Shown piece after piece: positions 9,701 through 18,392 of a DNA stretch of 64,000 bases. Position numbers and translations under genes: made by a program. The stretch spans positions 372,001 through 436,000 of the forward strand of contig NZ_VRTZ01000001.1 in the NCBI RefSeq assembly GCF_008017545.1, in the 5' to 3' direction. The first letter of the stretch is position 1. Every line of letters starts with the position of its first letter. The notes beneath the pieces were generated by a model that saw nothing but the letters and a program-made list of their open reading frames with translations, was not told the origin of the DNA and ran no database searches. Origin of the DNA: Homoserinibacter sp. GY 40078. Lineage in GTDB: Bacteria; Actinomycetota; Actinomycetes; Actinomycetales; Microbacteriaceae.

Positions 9701-10747
9701 GGCCTTCTGCTCCGCGAACTCCTCGGCGTCGTCCGCGCCGCGCGCGTCGCCCCCGAAGGTCGTGAAGTAGTTGAAGACGTTGAAGCTGCCGAACTGGACG
9801 TCGCCGCCCACCTCGGGAGCCGACTCTGGGCGCGGGTTGAGCGTCTCGAACGTGGGCTTGTAGCTCGCGTCTGAGGCGTCCGTGAGCGGGATCTGCGGCT
9901 GCAGCCGCCAGGCGTCGAAGCCGTACCCGAGGATCATCGCCTCCTCGGGTGCCACGAAGCGGTCTCCGTTGCGGACCACCGTGTCGGCGGTGAGGTAGGG
10001 CTGGTCGCCGACGTGCTGGCTGTTGTCGACGCGGATCGAGTAGCCGTCGTCGACCACGAGGCGCCGCGCGAGGTTCGACGCGGCGATCGCATCCGCCGCG
10101 GGCCCGGCGTCGGTGGTCTCGGTCGACTTCACCAGCTCGCCTCCGGCGGAGAGCCAGAGGGAGCCGAAGTTGTAGAGCTCGTGTGTGGAGGCGAGGCGGT
10201 AGTCGCCCGTGGTCTCGACGAGCATGCCCTCGAGCGCCTCGCGGTCGTCGCCCACCACCGTGTCGGGCAGCGGCGTGACCTCAGGAAGGCCGACGTCAGC
10301 GGTGATCAACTCGTACGCCGACGCGCTCGTGGCGGTGAGCTGGGTCTGGCCCTGGTACTCGCCCGCGGTGCCGGTGACCCGTACGAGATCGCCGATCTCG
10401 ACATCGGGATACAGCTGGTTGAAGTAGACGAAGATCCCATCGCTCGCGCCCGGGGTGGCGTCGTCGTCGCCTCCGGATTCGGCGGTCTGCAAATACAGAC
10501 CCCGGTAGTTCGACGGGGCGGCGTAGTAGCCGGTGACGACGCCTTCGACCGTGACGGTCTGACCCGAGAGCGGGGTGGCGGCGCCGGTGCCCTGTACCTC
10601 GGCGATCGTGTGGGTGGTGTCGGCGGCGAGCGCGGGCGTGGCGCTCAGGGATGCGAGCCCGAGGGCTGCGACGGCAGCCGCCGCGATGGCGGCGAGGGTT
10701 CGACGCGCGGGGCGGGGCGCGGCGTCGCGGGAATCTGGAATTGACAT
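6749..10747 (-). CDS. Secreted ExeM/NucH-type endonuclease fused to a 5'-nucleotidase
   Basis: Encodes 1332 aa from the ATG at 10747. The order is: Sec signal peptide (residues 1-40, cleavage after ATPALA), an OB-fold region (about 45-140), an endonuclease/exonuclease/phosphatase domain (about 317-610; LGDFNAYGQ, SDHDPVIVG), a UshA-type metallophosphatase (about 620-850; SINDFHGR, FGNHEFDKG, SGHTHLAYDH), the 5'-nucleotidase C-terminal domain (about 900-1100) and Ig-like domains to the end. No LPXTG or membrane anchor is seen, so it is probably released. It would cut extracellular nucleic acid and dephosphorylate the nucleotides, giving phosphate and nucleosides. The frame opens 114 bp further upstream, but the signal peptide fixes this start. 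Both enzymatic halves keep their metal ligands. Confidence 0.9.
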   Translation of the reverse strand: MSIPDSRDAAPRPARRTLAAIAAAAVAALGLASLSATPALAADTTHTIAEVQGTGAATPLSGQTVTVEGVVTGYYAAPSNYRGLYLQTAESGGDDDATPGASDGIFVYFNQLYPDVEIGDLVRVTGTAGEYQGQTQLTATSASAYELITADVGLPEVTPLPDTVVGDDREALEGMLVETTGDYRLASTHELYNFGSLWLSAGGELVKSTETTDAGPAADAIAASNLARRLVVDDGYSIRVDNSQHVGDQPYLTADTVVRNGDRFVAPEEAMILGYGFDAWRLQPQIPLTDASDASYKPTFETLNPRPESAPEVGGDVQFGSFNVFNYFTTFGGDARGADDAEEFAEQKAKVVAAINGLGADVIALEEIENSAVLGEETDEALADLVDGLNADAGAGTWDYVRSPDAITEAGNDVITTAIIFKPALATPVGDSFADTDAVWDIARKPVAQTFDIGDERLVTVVANHFKSKSPPSGNTAPEPADGQGFFNSERTAQAERLVEFVDGIADDPEKSPDVILLGDFNAYGQEDPAQVLTAAGFTDLVPTKAEGQYTYTFNGELGSLDHAFVSSSLAASVTGVGVWGINSAEWSDRGYAFGATDGESPFRSSDHDPVIVGVTSAAPPVTIDLLSINDFHGRLEATSTTAGAAVLGGMVRSYEEQNPNTLFVGAGDLIGASTFTSFIQNDEPTIDAFNEIGLDASSFGNHEFDKGRADVDDRILEHADWPYLAANLYDTTTGEPAYQEYELREFDGVTIGFIGAVTEDLPTLVSPAGISTLDVREVVPEVNRVADQLSDGDESNGEADVLVLLVHEGAATTDISSATDDSKFGRIVNGADPEIDMIISGHTHLAYDHDVPIPGTDRTRPVISAGQYGAMYGHSTIVVDPATDEVTIDTEILDLIGAFEPDPAVAQIVQDAVDVAQELGSVSLGEITEDIRRAVQSTGSENRGGESTLGNLIADAQLAATADLDTEVALMNPGGIRADLVYASSGAGDPDGNVTYAEAAGIQPFANTLVTMNLTGDQLAQVLEEQWQPEGAPRPFLKLGLSEGLSYVYDPAAPAGEHITSITLNGEQVTGDQVIRIVTNSFLASGGDNFTTLAEGTDRADSGRIDLDAFVDYIGENSPVAPPTEQRSVGATLSAPADGEAYLPGEEVTAELSSLLFSAVGDVDGDATVSLDGTVLGTAPVDFAIVDTLDEQGTSTVTFTIPDGTPEGVAVLEIGGPGGTLVELPITFGAGEEQEPVATRTSGSAPFLVWRGTPVDYKVTVRTEDGSPAVGTLVIRDGLKIVAQVDLTAADAGHTRVQLGKLSRGLHVLTAQFSGDGFERSLSWPSLVLVL

Positions 10748-10853
10748 GACCGGCGGTTCTCCGTTGTTCGGGGTGGACAGCGTGGTCGGGTTACCCCCCG
10801 TTCGGGGGCCACTTACACCCTCACCCGGGCCACCGACATTGCGCAAGGGCCGA

Positions 10854-10893
10854 TTCGTCATGTCACGAAGAGTTCATGTGGGGCTCATGCGCG
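10854..10893. promoter_or_regulatory. Possible regulator sites upstream of the nuclease gene
   Basis: Two motifs lie in the divergent spacer: an inverted repeat TTCGT-N6-ACGAA at 10854-10869, and two adjoining 11-mers, GTTCATGTGGG (10872-10882) and GCTCATGCGCG (10883-10893), that resemble the 11-nt direct repeats of actinobacterial PHO boxes. Phosphate control would suit a nuclease/nucleotidase, but the match is loose. Confidence 0.25.
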
Positions 10894-10932
10894 GGCGGAG
10901 TTCAGGGTTTCCCCTGATGCTGCGCGGACTGC

Positions 10933-10953
10933 ATACTCGGTATGCATATACTC
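10933..10953. promoter_or_regulatory. Candidate PadR operator
   Basis: ATACTC at 10933-10938 and again at 10948-10953 flank the palindrome TATGCATA (10941-10948), 31 bp before the PadR start. It is probably the autoregulatory site of the padR-ABC operon. Confidence 0.45.
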
Positions 10954-10983
10954 AGCACGCACATCCACCACACAAGGAGCGAC

Positions 10984-11580
10984 ATGAGCGTTCGGCAGGG
11001 TCTTCTCTCGGTCCTCTCGCTGGGGCCCAATTACGGGTACCAGCTGCGATCCGAGTTCGAGCGACGTACGGGCGGTACCTGGCCGCTCAACATCGGACAG
11101 GTGTACACCACCCTCGACCGCCTCGAGCGCGACGGCCTCGTGCGGCGGGGAGCGAGCACCGACGAAGTGCAGGTTCTCTACGAGATCACGGCGGCGGGGC
11201 GCGACGCCGCGCACACGTGGCTCACCCGGCCGGTCATCCGGGAGGGCGCCACGCGCGACGAGCTGGCGATCAAGCTCGCACTCGCCGTGACGATCCCGGG
11301 CCTCGACATCACGGCGCTCATCCAGACGCAGCGGTCGGCGACCCTCGGTGCGCTGCAGGATCTCACCCGACTCAAGCGCACGGACGACCGAGGCGACCTC
11401 GCCTGGGAGCTCGTGCTCGAGTCGATGATCTTCCAGCTCGAAGCGGAGAGCCGCTGGCTCGACCACGTGGAGGGGCGTCTCACGCGGATCCGCGACGGAC
11501 GCGACCCGGACCCCGGCGACGCCGCCCACCCCCGCCCCGCCGAGCGCCCCGCGTCCGAGTCGACGGAGGCGGCACGATGA
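10984..11580 (+). CDS. PadR-family transcriptional regulator
   Basis: Encodes 198 aa from the ATG at 10984, which has AAGGAG at 10974-10979. The first 80 residues form the PadR winged helix (LSVLSLGPNYGYQLRSEFE, TLDRLERDGLVRR), followed by an alpha-helical C-terminal dimer domain and a Pro-rich tail. It overlaps the ABC ATPase gene by 4 bp (ATGA), the usual layout in which a PadR repressor controls the ABC exporter behind it. Earlier in-frame starts are unlikely because they lack a ribosome site and a sensible N-terminus. Confidence 0.9.
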   Translation: MSVRQGLLSVLSLGPNYGYQLRSEFERRTGGTWPLNIGQVYTTLDRLERDGLVRRGASTDEVQVLYEITAAGRDAAHTWLTRPVIREGATRDELAIKLALAVTIPGLDITALIQTQRSATLGALQDLTRLKRTDDRGDLAWELVLESMIFQLEAESRWLDHVEGRLTRIRDGRDPDPGDAAHPRPAERPASESTEAAR

Positions 11581-12299
11581 CCGCCGCACCCGTGCTGCGC
11601 CTCGACGGCGTCTCGCTGCAGTACGGCCAGGGGTCGACCTCCGTCACCGCCCTCTCGGGGATCGACCTCGAGATCCGGCGGGGCGAACTCGTCGCCGTGA
11701 TGGGAGCATCCGGGTCGGGGAAGTCGAGCCTGCTCACCGTCGCGGGGGGCCTCGTGCGGCCCACCTCGGGCGAGGTCATCGTCGACGGGCAGTGGCTCAG
11801 CAGCCTGAAGCCCGGGCAGCTCGCCGCCCTGCGCCGCCGCCACCTCGGGTTCGTGTTCCAGGATTTCAACCTGGTCCCCGCGCTCACCGCGATCGAGAAC
11901 GTCTCCCTCCCGCTCGAACTCGACGGATGGAAGACCTCGAAGGCGCATCGCGCCGCCCGGGACGCGCTCTCGACGGTCGAGCTCGCCGAGCAGGCCGACC
12001 GCTTCCCCGACGACCTCTCCGGCGGACAGCAGCAGCGCGTCGCGATCGCGCGCGCGGTGGTCGGCGGCCGGTCGCTCATCCTCGCCGACGAGCCGACCGG
12101 TGCGCTCGACTCCACGACGGGCGAGGTCGTGCTCCGGATGCTCCGCGGACGCGTGGATCACGGCGCGGCGGCGATCCTCGTCACCCACGACGCCCGGCAT
12201 GCAGCCTGGGCCGATCGCATCGTCTTCATCCGCGACGGCCGCATCGTCGACGAGTCCGCCTACCGCGGGGTCGAGACGATGGTGGGGCGGCACGCATGA
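11577..12299 (+). CDS. ABC transporter ATP-binding protein (MacB/LolD-like)
   Basis: Encodes 240 aa from the ATG overlapping the padR stop. It has Walker A GASGSGKSS (about residue 40), Q-loop VFQDFNLVPALTAIENV, signature LSGGQQQRVAIARA, Walker B LILADEPTGALD and a final His in VTHD. This is the nucleotide-binding subunit for the FtsX-like permease encoded next, of the type that drives mechanotransmission or extrusion of peptides, lipids or drugs from the membrane rather than import. Confidence 0.92.
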   Translation: MTAAPVLRLDGVSLQYGQGSTSVTALSGIDLEIRRGELVAVMGASGSGKSSLLTVAGGLVRPTSGEVIVDGQWLSSLKPGQLAALRRRHLGFVFQDFNLVPALTAIENVSLPLELDGWKTSKAHRAARDALSTVELAEQADRFPDDLSGGQQQRVAIARAVVGGRSLILADEPTGALDSTTGEVVLRMLRGRVDHGAAAILVTHDARHAAWADRIVFIRDGRIVDESAYRGVETMVGRHA

Positions 12300-15142
12300 G
12301 GACGCGGGCCGACGGGCTCCCCACGAAATCGCGCCACCGCGGTCGGATCGCCGCACGCATCGCGGCACGCACCGCACGCCGGCACCCGGGTCGCAGTGCC
12401 CTCATCGTGGCTCTTGTGGCTCTGCCGACCGCGGGACTCGCGGGCGCCGGCGTCGTGGTCACGAGCTCCGTGCCGACCACCGACGAGCGTCTCACCTACA
12501 CGCTGGGGCAGACCGAGGCGCTCGTCTCGGTGGTGTCGCCGCCCGACCCCACGCTCGACCAGGCGCCCACGGAGGCCTGGAGCTACATGCGCGACACCGA
12601 CGCGAACGGGATGGCGACCGGCTTCGACGAGAACGACCCCTTTCTCGATCCCGCAGACGTGCTCCCGCGGGGCACCCGGCTGCTCACGATCACCGAATCG
12701 GCGGCCACGGTCCGCACCGAGGCGGGCATCGCGGGGGTGACGATCGTCGAGGGGGATGCCGGCGACCCCGCGCTCGACGGCCGCTACCACCTGGCCGAGG
12801 GGCGCGAGCCGCGCGGCCGAGACGAGGTCGCCGTCAACCGGTCCGCGGTCGAGCGGCTCGGCGTCGGGCTCGGAGGCACCCTGCACGTCACCGAGCCCCG
12901 CGACCGCGAGCTGATGGTGGTGGGGATCATCGAGGACCTCGCGCGCTATGACTCGAGCGTCGTCGTCTTCGCCCGCACCGGCACGATCACGGCCAACGCC
13001 CCCGATCCGTCGATCTCCAGCTACTACGTGGCCGATCTCCCGCTCGACTGGGATGCCGTGCGCGAACTCAACCGCTCGGGGATGGTGGTCTACTCGCGGG
13101 AGGTGGTCGAGCATCCGCGCGCACCCGCCGACTACACGGTCGGCAAGGATCGTCCGTGGACCGAGTCGCCGGAGCTCGGCACGATCGTCAGCTTCCTCCC
13201 CCTGTTCCTGATGTTCGGGTCGTTCGCGCTCTTCCAGGTGTGCCTCCTCGCCGGCGCGGCCTTCGTGGTCGGGATGCGGGCCGACCAGCGCGCACTCGCG
13301 ACGATCGCGAGCGTCGGGGGAGAACCGGGCCTCATCGCACGCATCGTCTCGGCCGGCGGCATCGTGCTCGGCGCCATCGGCGGACTCCTGGGGGTCGCTC
13401 TCGGCATGGGCGGCGGCTGGGTGTTCCTGCGGATCAGCGACGACGGCAATGCGACGACGCTCCCCGGATTCCACCCGAACGTGTTCGTCCTGACGACGGT
13501 GCTGCTCGTCGCGACGCTTGCGGGGTGGATCGCCGCGCTCTCGGCCGCGGTCGGCGCACGCCGGATCGATGTGGTGCAGGCTTTGCGCGGAGCCCGCCGG
13601 CCGCGGCCCGCACGGCCCCGACGCGCCGTCGCCGGAGCAGTGATCGCGCTGGCGGGTTTCGCCGGACTCGCCGTGGGCGGCCTCCTCGCGGTGCTCAGCT
13701 ACTGGCCGGCGTACAACAACGACCTCGCCGTCGTCGCAATCACCGTTCTCGTGATCGGCGCGATCGCCACCCAGCTCGGCCTCGTGCTCGCCACCCCCGC
13801 GCTCCTCGCGCTCCTCGCTCGGCCCTTCTCGCGGGTCGGAGAGGGCGCACGGCTGGCGAGCCGCGACGCGAGCCGCAACCACTCGCGATCCGTGCCCGCA
13901 GTCGCCGCGGTGATGAGCACGGTGTTCGTGGCGTCATTCGCGATGACCTTCGTCTCGTCGAACCAGGTGGCGACCGATGCGGGCTATCTCTACTCGGCCC
14001 CCCGGGGAACCCTCATCGCGAACATCGCCCCTCGCGACGAGGACGGTCCGCACCCCGCGACCGAGGACCAGGTGCACACGACCGTGGATGCGCTCGGCGG
14101 CATCTACGATCCGCAGGAGATCACCGTGATCGAGGGGGTGCCGGACCCGGAGGTCTGGCCAGACGGTGACGGATCCGAACGGGAGTTCGTGTTCCCGTAT
14201 GCGCGGCTGGATCCGGACTGCGGCAGCCCCGCGTTGCCGTTCTCCAACGCGGTGACCCCATGCCCCAACTACCTGACGGGGACAGGCGACGCGCACCTGC
14301 TCGTCGGAGACTCCGACGACCTCGCCGCGCTCCTCGGCCACCGCCCGACTGACGCCGCTGTGCGGATGCTCGAGCAGGGCGGCGCGGTGGCGCTGTATCC
14401 GCAGTACGTCTCCGACGACGAGCTCACGATCGACACGTGGAGCGCTCAACAGGTTGCGATGAGCACCTACCTCCCGGACCAGCGGTCGACGCCCCTCTCG
14501 CAGGTGGAGGTGCCGGCGATGTACGAGGATCCAGGGTTCCAGCTGACCGTCGGGGTGGTCCTCGCACCCGCGACCGCCGACCGTCTGGGGATCGACTACG
14601 GGCCGATCCGGGTGCTCGCGCGGCTGGACGCGGCCCCCAGCGACCAGCAGTCGCAGGCCATGAACCTCGCGCTGCAGACGCTGGCTCCGGGGGCGTGGTC
14701 GTACTACGAGAACGGCCCCGGCGCATACGGCGCCACGTTCGCCTGGGCGCTGCTCGGGCTCACGGCGATCATCGCGTTCGGGGCGGCCTCCATCGCGATC
14801 GGGCTTGCTCGCGCAGACGCGCGACGGGACGACGAGGTGCTCGACGCGATCGGCGCGCCTCCGTCGCTCCGCCGCTCCGTGGCGTTCTGGCAGGCGATCG
14901 TGATATCGGGGATCGGATCCCTGCTCGGCGCCGCGATCGGCTTGCTGCCGGTGCTCGCGCTCGCAGTTGCGACGTGGGTAGCGCACGCGACGGGGGCACC
15001 CGTGACGAGCGGCCCGCTCACGGAGTTCGCGCCGCCGTGGCTGCAGCTCGCGCTCGTCGCGGGCGGCGTTCCCCTCGTGATAGCCGCCGGGTCGTGGGCG
15101 ACCAGCGGGCGGCGCCGGGTCGCGGTGCGCCGGGTGGCCTAG
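12296..15142 (+). CDS. FtsX-like ABC transporter permease
   Basis: Encodes 948 aa from the ATG overlapping the ATPase stop. An N-terminal helix (about residues 35-55) is followed by a large extracellular domain, then three helices in an FtsX domain (about 300-420), further helices near 440-510, a second extracellular domain and a second three-helix FtsX block at the C-terminus. It is a double-FtsX permease of about 10 helices that pairs with the ATPase. Such PadR-ATPase-permease operons often respond to membrane-active compounds, but the substrate here is unknown. Confidence 0.9.
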   Translation: MRTRADGLPTKSRHRGRIAARIAARTARRHPGRSALIVALVALPTAGLAGAGVVVTSSVPTTDERLTYTLGQTEALVSVVSPPDPTLDQAPTEAWSYMRDTDANGMATGFDENDPFLDPADVLPRGTRLLTITESAATVRTEAGIAGVTIVEGDAGDPALDGRYHLAEGREPRGRDEVAVNRSAVERLGVGLGGTLHVTEPRDRELMVVGIIEDLARYDSSVVVFARTGTITANAPDPSISSYYVADLPLDWDAVRELNRSGMVVYSREVVEHPRAPADYTVGKDRPWTESPELGTIVSFLPLFLMFGSFALFQVCLLAGAAFVVGMRADQRALATIASVGGEPGLIARIVSAGGIVLGAIGGLLGVALGMGGGWVFLRISDDGNATTLPGFHPNVFVLTTVLLVATLAGWIAALSAAVGARRIDVVQALRGARRPRPARPRRAVAGAVIALAGFAGLAVGGLLAVLSYWPAYNNDLAVVAITVLVIGAIATQLGLVLATPALLALLARPFSRVGEGARLASRDASRNHSRSVPAVAAVMSTVFVASFAMTFVSSNQVATDAGYLYSAPRGTLIANIAPRDEDGPHPATEDQVHTTVDALGGIYDPQEITVIEGVPDPEVWPDGDGSEREFVFPYARLDPDCGSPALPFSNAVTPCPNYLTGTGDAHLLVGDSDDLAALLGHRPTDAAVRMLEQGGAVALYPQYVSDDELTIDTWSAQQVAMSTYLPDQRSTPLSQVEVPAMYEDPGFQLTVGVVLAPATADRLGIDYGPIRVLARLDAAPSDQQSQAMNLALQTLAPGAWSYYENGPGAYGATFAWALLGLTAIIAFGAASIAIGLARADARRDDEVLDAIGAPPSLRRSVAFWQAIVISGIGSLLGAAIGLLPVLALAVATWVAHATGAPVTSGPLTEFAPPWLQLALVAGGVPLVIAAGSWATSGRRRVAVRRVA

Positions 15143-15163
15143 CCTCCCGGCGCACCGCGGACA

Positions 15164-17143
15164 TTACCGGCCCGCGAGCTCTTCGATGAGAGCGTCGCCC
15201 GGGGCGACCGGGGTCCACTCGGCGACGATCTCGGCGCGCTTGAGGAGGTCCTCCGTGCGACGACGGCGGTTGCGCGGCACGAGCGTGACGACGGTGCCCG
15301 TCTTGCCCGCACGGCCGGTGCGGCCCGAGCGGTGCAGGTACGCCTTGTACTCGTCGGGCGCATCCGCCTGGATCACGAGGGTCACGTCGTCCACGTGGAT
15401 GCCGCGGGCGGCGACATCCGTCGCGACGAGCACGCTGACGCGGCCGTTCGCGAACTTCTCGATGGCGCGCTCACGACGCGACTGGGTGAGATCGCCGTGG
15501 ATCGGCTCGGACCGGATGCCGTGGTCGTCGAGCAGGTCGGCGAGCTGCTCCGCGAACGCGCGGGTGCGCGCGAACACGAGCTTCTTGCCGGGGCCGGCCG
15601 CGAGCTCCACGAGCACGTCCTGCTTGTCGCGCTGATCCAGCAGCAGCACGCGGTGCTCGATGGTCGAGCTCGCCTGGTCCTCACCGGCGACCTCGTAGAC
15701 GGCGGGATCCTGCAGGTAGCGCTCCACGATGTCGGCGACGCCCGTGTCGAGCGTGGCCGAGAAGAGCAGCTTCTGCGCGTCGCCGTCGACCTGATCGAGG
15801 ATCTCGGTCACGACCTCGGCGAAGCCCAGCTCGCACATGTGGTCGGCCTCGTCGAGCACGGCGACCTGCACGTTCGAGAGGTCGAGCTTGCCGCGGTTGG
15901 CGAGATCCTGCACGCGGCCCGGAGTGCCGATCACGATGTCGACCCCGCGGTCGAGCGCGCCGAGCTGGCGTGCGAACGGCACACCACCGTAGATCTGGGT
16001 GGTGAACAGGCCCACGCTGCGCGCGATCGGCTGAACGGTGCGGTCGATCTGCAGGGCGAGCTCACGTGTGGGCGCGAGGATCAGGGCCCGCGGAGCGCGA
16101 CCCGGCTGGCGGCGCTTCTGCTCGCCCGCCTGCAGCTGCATGAGGCGCTCGACGATCGGGGCGCCGAAGGCGATGGTCTTGCCGGATCCGGTGCGGCCGC
16201 GGCCGAGCACGTCGCGCCCGGCGAGGGCATCCGGGATCGTGGCGGACTGGATCGGGAACGGAGTCTCGGCTCCGAGCTCCGCGAGCGCGCGCACGATGTT
16301 CTGCCCGAGTCCGAGGTCGGCGAAGGTGCCGGCGACCTCCGCCGCCTCGACGGCCTGCGCTTCGAGGCGCTCGAGCACGACATCCTCGGCGATCGGACGC
16401 CGCTCGGCGCGCTCGCCGCGGTCGAACCGATCCGTTCGATCCGTGCGCGCGTCGTAGCGGCCTCCGCGCCGCGTGTCGTCCTCCCGAACGTAGGAACTGC
16501 GGTGGGGGCGGTCTCCTGCGAGGCGGTGCGGACGGTCGCCGTGCGCACGAGCGGGACGCTCGGAGCGGTCGTAGCGGGCCGGACGGTCGTCACGGTCATT
16601 GCGGGTGGGGCGATCGGAGCGCGTGGCGCGGTCGAAACGCGCCGGGCGCTCATCACGGTCATACCGGGCGGGGCGCTCATCGCGGTCGGCACGGGCCGGA
16701 CGGTCGCTGCGGTCGTAACGCGCGGCGCGGTCGTCACGGTCGTATCGGCGCTCGGGGCGCTCACCACGCTCGTCGCGAGCGGGGCGCTCAGCGCGGTCGT
16801 AGCGCGGGCGGCTGTCGCCGCCGTGGTCGCGGCGACGCTCGGCCGGAGCGCGCTCGACGGTCGCACGCGCCGCCTTGCCGCGCGGCTCCCAGTTGGGGCG
16901 GCCGTCCTCGGCGTTGCGGTCGTCGCGCGTGCCACGGGGGCGGTCTGCGGCGCGGCCCTTAGCGGTGCGCTCCTCGGCGCTCCAGCGCGGCTTCTTGCCA
17001 CCGCGCGCCTCGGCATCGGGGGTGTACCCGCGGTGCTTCGCGCTCGGGCCGCCGAGCTTCTTCTTGGTGTGGGCGCTCTTCGCGGTGCCGCGCGCGCCCG
17101 CGGGCTTCTTGGCGCCCTTGGGCGCAGGGGTGTTCTTCGGCAT
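15164..17143 (-). CDS. DEAD-box RNA helicase with long RD-rich N-terminal tail
   Basis: Encodes 659 aa from the ATG at 17143 (GGAG eight bases upstream). Residues 1-250 are a basic, low-complexity tail; from about 110 to 245 it is mainly tandem units such as YDRDERPAR. The helicase core starts near 273 with the Q-motif region, then GRGRTGSGKT (motif I), PTRELALQ (Ia), DEAD (II), SAT (III), ARGIHVDD (V) and HRSGRTGRAGKTG (VI). It should unwind RNA in ribosome assembly or mRNA decay. Most actinobacterial DEAD proteins carry RG-rich tails at the C-terminus, so an N-terminal charged tail of this length is notable. It ends 22 bp from the converging permease gene. Confidence 0.92.
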   Translation of the reverse strand: MPKNTPAPKGAKKPAGARGTAKSAHTKKKLGGPSAKHRGYTPDAEARGGKKPRWSAEERTAKGRAADRPRGTRDDRNAEDGRPNWEPRGKAARATVERAPAERRRDHGGDSRPRYDRAERPARDERGERPERRYDRDDRAARYDRSDRPARADRDERPARYDRDERPARFDRATRSDRPTRNDRDDRPARYDRSERPARAHGDRPHRLAGDRPHRSSYVREDDTRRGGRYDARTDRTDRFDRGERAERRPIAEDVVLERLEAQAVEAAEVAGTFADLGLGQNIVRALAELGAETPFPIQSATIPDALAGRDVLGRGRTGSGKTIAFGAPIVERLMQLQAGEQKRRQPGRAPRALILAPTRELALQIDRTVQPIARSVGLFTTQIYGGVPFARQLGALDRGVDIVIGTPGRVQDLANRGKLDLSNVQVAVLDEADHMCELGFAEVVTEILDQVDGDAQKLLFSATLDTGVADIVERYLQDPAVYEVAGEDQASSTIEHRVLLLDQRDKQDVLVELAAGPGKKLVFARTRAFAEQLADLLDDHGIRSEPIHGDLTQSRRERAIEKFANGRVSVLVATDVAARGIHVDDVTLVIQADAPDEYKAYLHRSGRTGRAGKTGTVVTLVPRNRRRRTEDLLKRAEIVAEWTPVAPGDALIEELAGR

Positions 17144-17386
17144 GGATGTCTCCGGGGTCTGATGGTGAGTGAAGACCGCGCACACGCGCGGCAGATACCC
17201 GGACCGACTGCGACCGGGGCCGTTCTCCTCGTGGAGTCCTCGTCAACGGATGCGCTGACGATCCGGCCCGACCGACGTACACAGTGCTTCACGCGGCACA
17301 TGCCGCGGATCGTCGAGAGCCGACCGCACGAGCATAGCCGCTCCACCCGAGGATCCGCCGAGAATCTTCGGGCGCGTCCCCGGGGT

Positions 17387-17392
17387 TACGGT
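17387..17392 (+). promoter_or_regulatory. Candidate -10 box of the esterase gene
   Basis: TACGGT lies nine bases before the ATG at 17402 with no ribosome site between, fitting a leaderless or near-leaderless transcript. Confidence 0.4.
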
Positions 17393-17401
17393 AGTCCGAT
17401 C

Positions 17402-18388
17402 ATGCGCGCCGCCCACCCGACGAGAGCCGCCCTCGGGCTCACGGTGCTCGTGGCGCTTGCCTTGTCGGCGTGCGCACCGCGCGGCGACGAGTCGACGCAG
17501 GTGGAGGGTGTGGTGGTCTCCACGAACCCCGAACTCGCGACGGATCCGAGCGTGCCGGTCGTCGAGGACCTCGTCTACGGCGCCGCAGATGGAACCCCGC
17601 TCGTGCTCGACGCTTGCGTGCCGCCCGACTTCGACCCTCTGACCGACGCCGCCCGCCCCGCGATCGTCGTCGTGCACGGCGGCAGCTGGGCCCGCGGCTC
17701 GAAGAACAACATCGCCTGGCGCGCGGTGTGCCAGTGGCTCGCGAAGGCCGGATACCCGACGTTCAATGTGGACTACCGGCTCGCGCCCCGCGATCCGTAT
17801 CCGGCGGCGATCGACGATATGATCCGCGCGGTCGAATGGATCCGCAGCGACGCGCAGGTGACGCGGTTCGGGGTCGACCCCACGCGCATCGGCGCCTTCG
17901 GCGGCTCGGCGGGAGGGAACCTGGTGTCGCTCCTCGGCACGCTCGGCAGCGGCGACCTCACCACGGGAGCGCGCGTCGCCGCGGTCGCGGAGCTGTCGGG
18001 GCCGATCGATCTGACGGGCGTCGCCGTCACCGACGACTTCGCGCCGGTGCAGCTGGAGTACCTCGGATGCGCGGATGCCGACGACTGCCCCGCTGCGGTC
18101 ACCGCGTCGCCGAACACCTGGATCGACCCGAGCGATCCGCCGTTCTTCGTGGCGCACTCGACCGACGAGATGATCCCGCTGGAGCAGGCGGAGCTCTTCG
18201 TCCGTGGTCTGCGCGATGCTGGCGTCGACACGACCTTCATCACCGTCACCGGCACCCTGCACTCGATCGCGATGATCGACGCGGATCTCAAGACGCGCGT
18301 ACTCGACTTCTACGCACGCACTCTCGCGCCGCGCGAACTCCCGGTCGCCCCGGCGACAGATGGAGCGGACGCGGCCGCCGAGGGCTGA
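17402..18388 (+). CDS. Alpha/beta-hydrolase esterase lipoprotein
   Basis: Encodes 328 aa. A lipoprotein signal ends in LSAC, giving lipidated Cys24 on the outer face of the membrane. The hydrolase domain has the oxyanion motif VVVHGGSW, the nucleophile Ser in GAFGGSAGGN, the acid in HSTDEMIP and the His in GTLHSIAM, so the catalytic triad is complete. It resembles the BD-FAE/carboxylesterase group acting on short acyl or feruloyl esters. The natural substrate is not known. The stop is only 4 bp from the stop of the converging RND gene. Confidence 0.87.
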   Translation: MRAAHPTRAALGLTVLVALALSACAPRGDESTQVEGVVVSTNPELATDPSVPVVEDLVYGAADGTPLVLDACVPPDFDPLTDAARPAIVVVHGGSWARGSKNNIAWRAVCQWLAKAGYPTFNVDYRLAPRDPYPAAIDDMIRAVEWIRSDAQVTRFGVDPTRIGAFGGSAGGNLVSLLGTLGSGDLTTGARVAAVAELSGPIDLTGVAVTDDFAPVQLEYLGCADADDCPAAVTASPNTWIDPSDPPFFVAHSTDEMIPLEQAELFVRGLRDAGVDTTFITVTGTLHSIAMIDADLKTRVLDFYARTLAPRELPVAPATDGADAAAEG

Positions 18389-18392
18389 TCGG

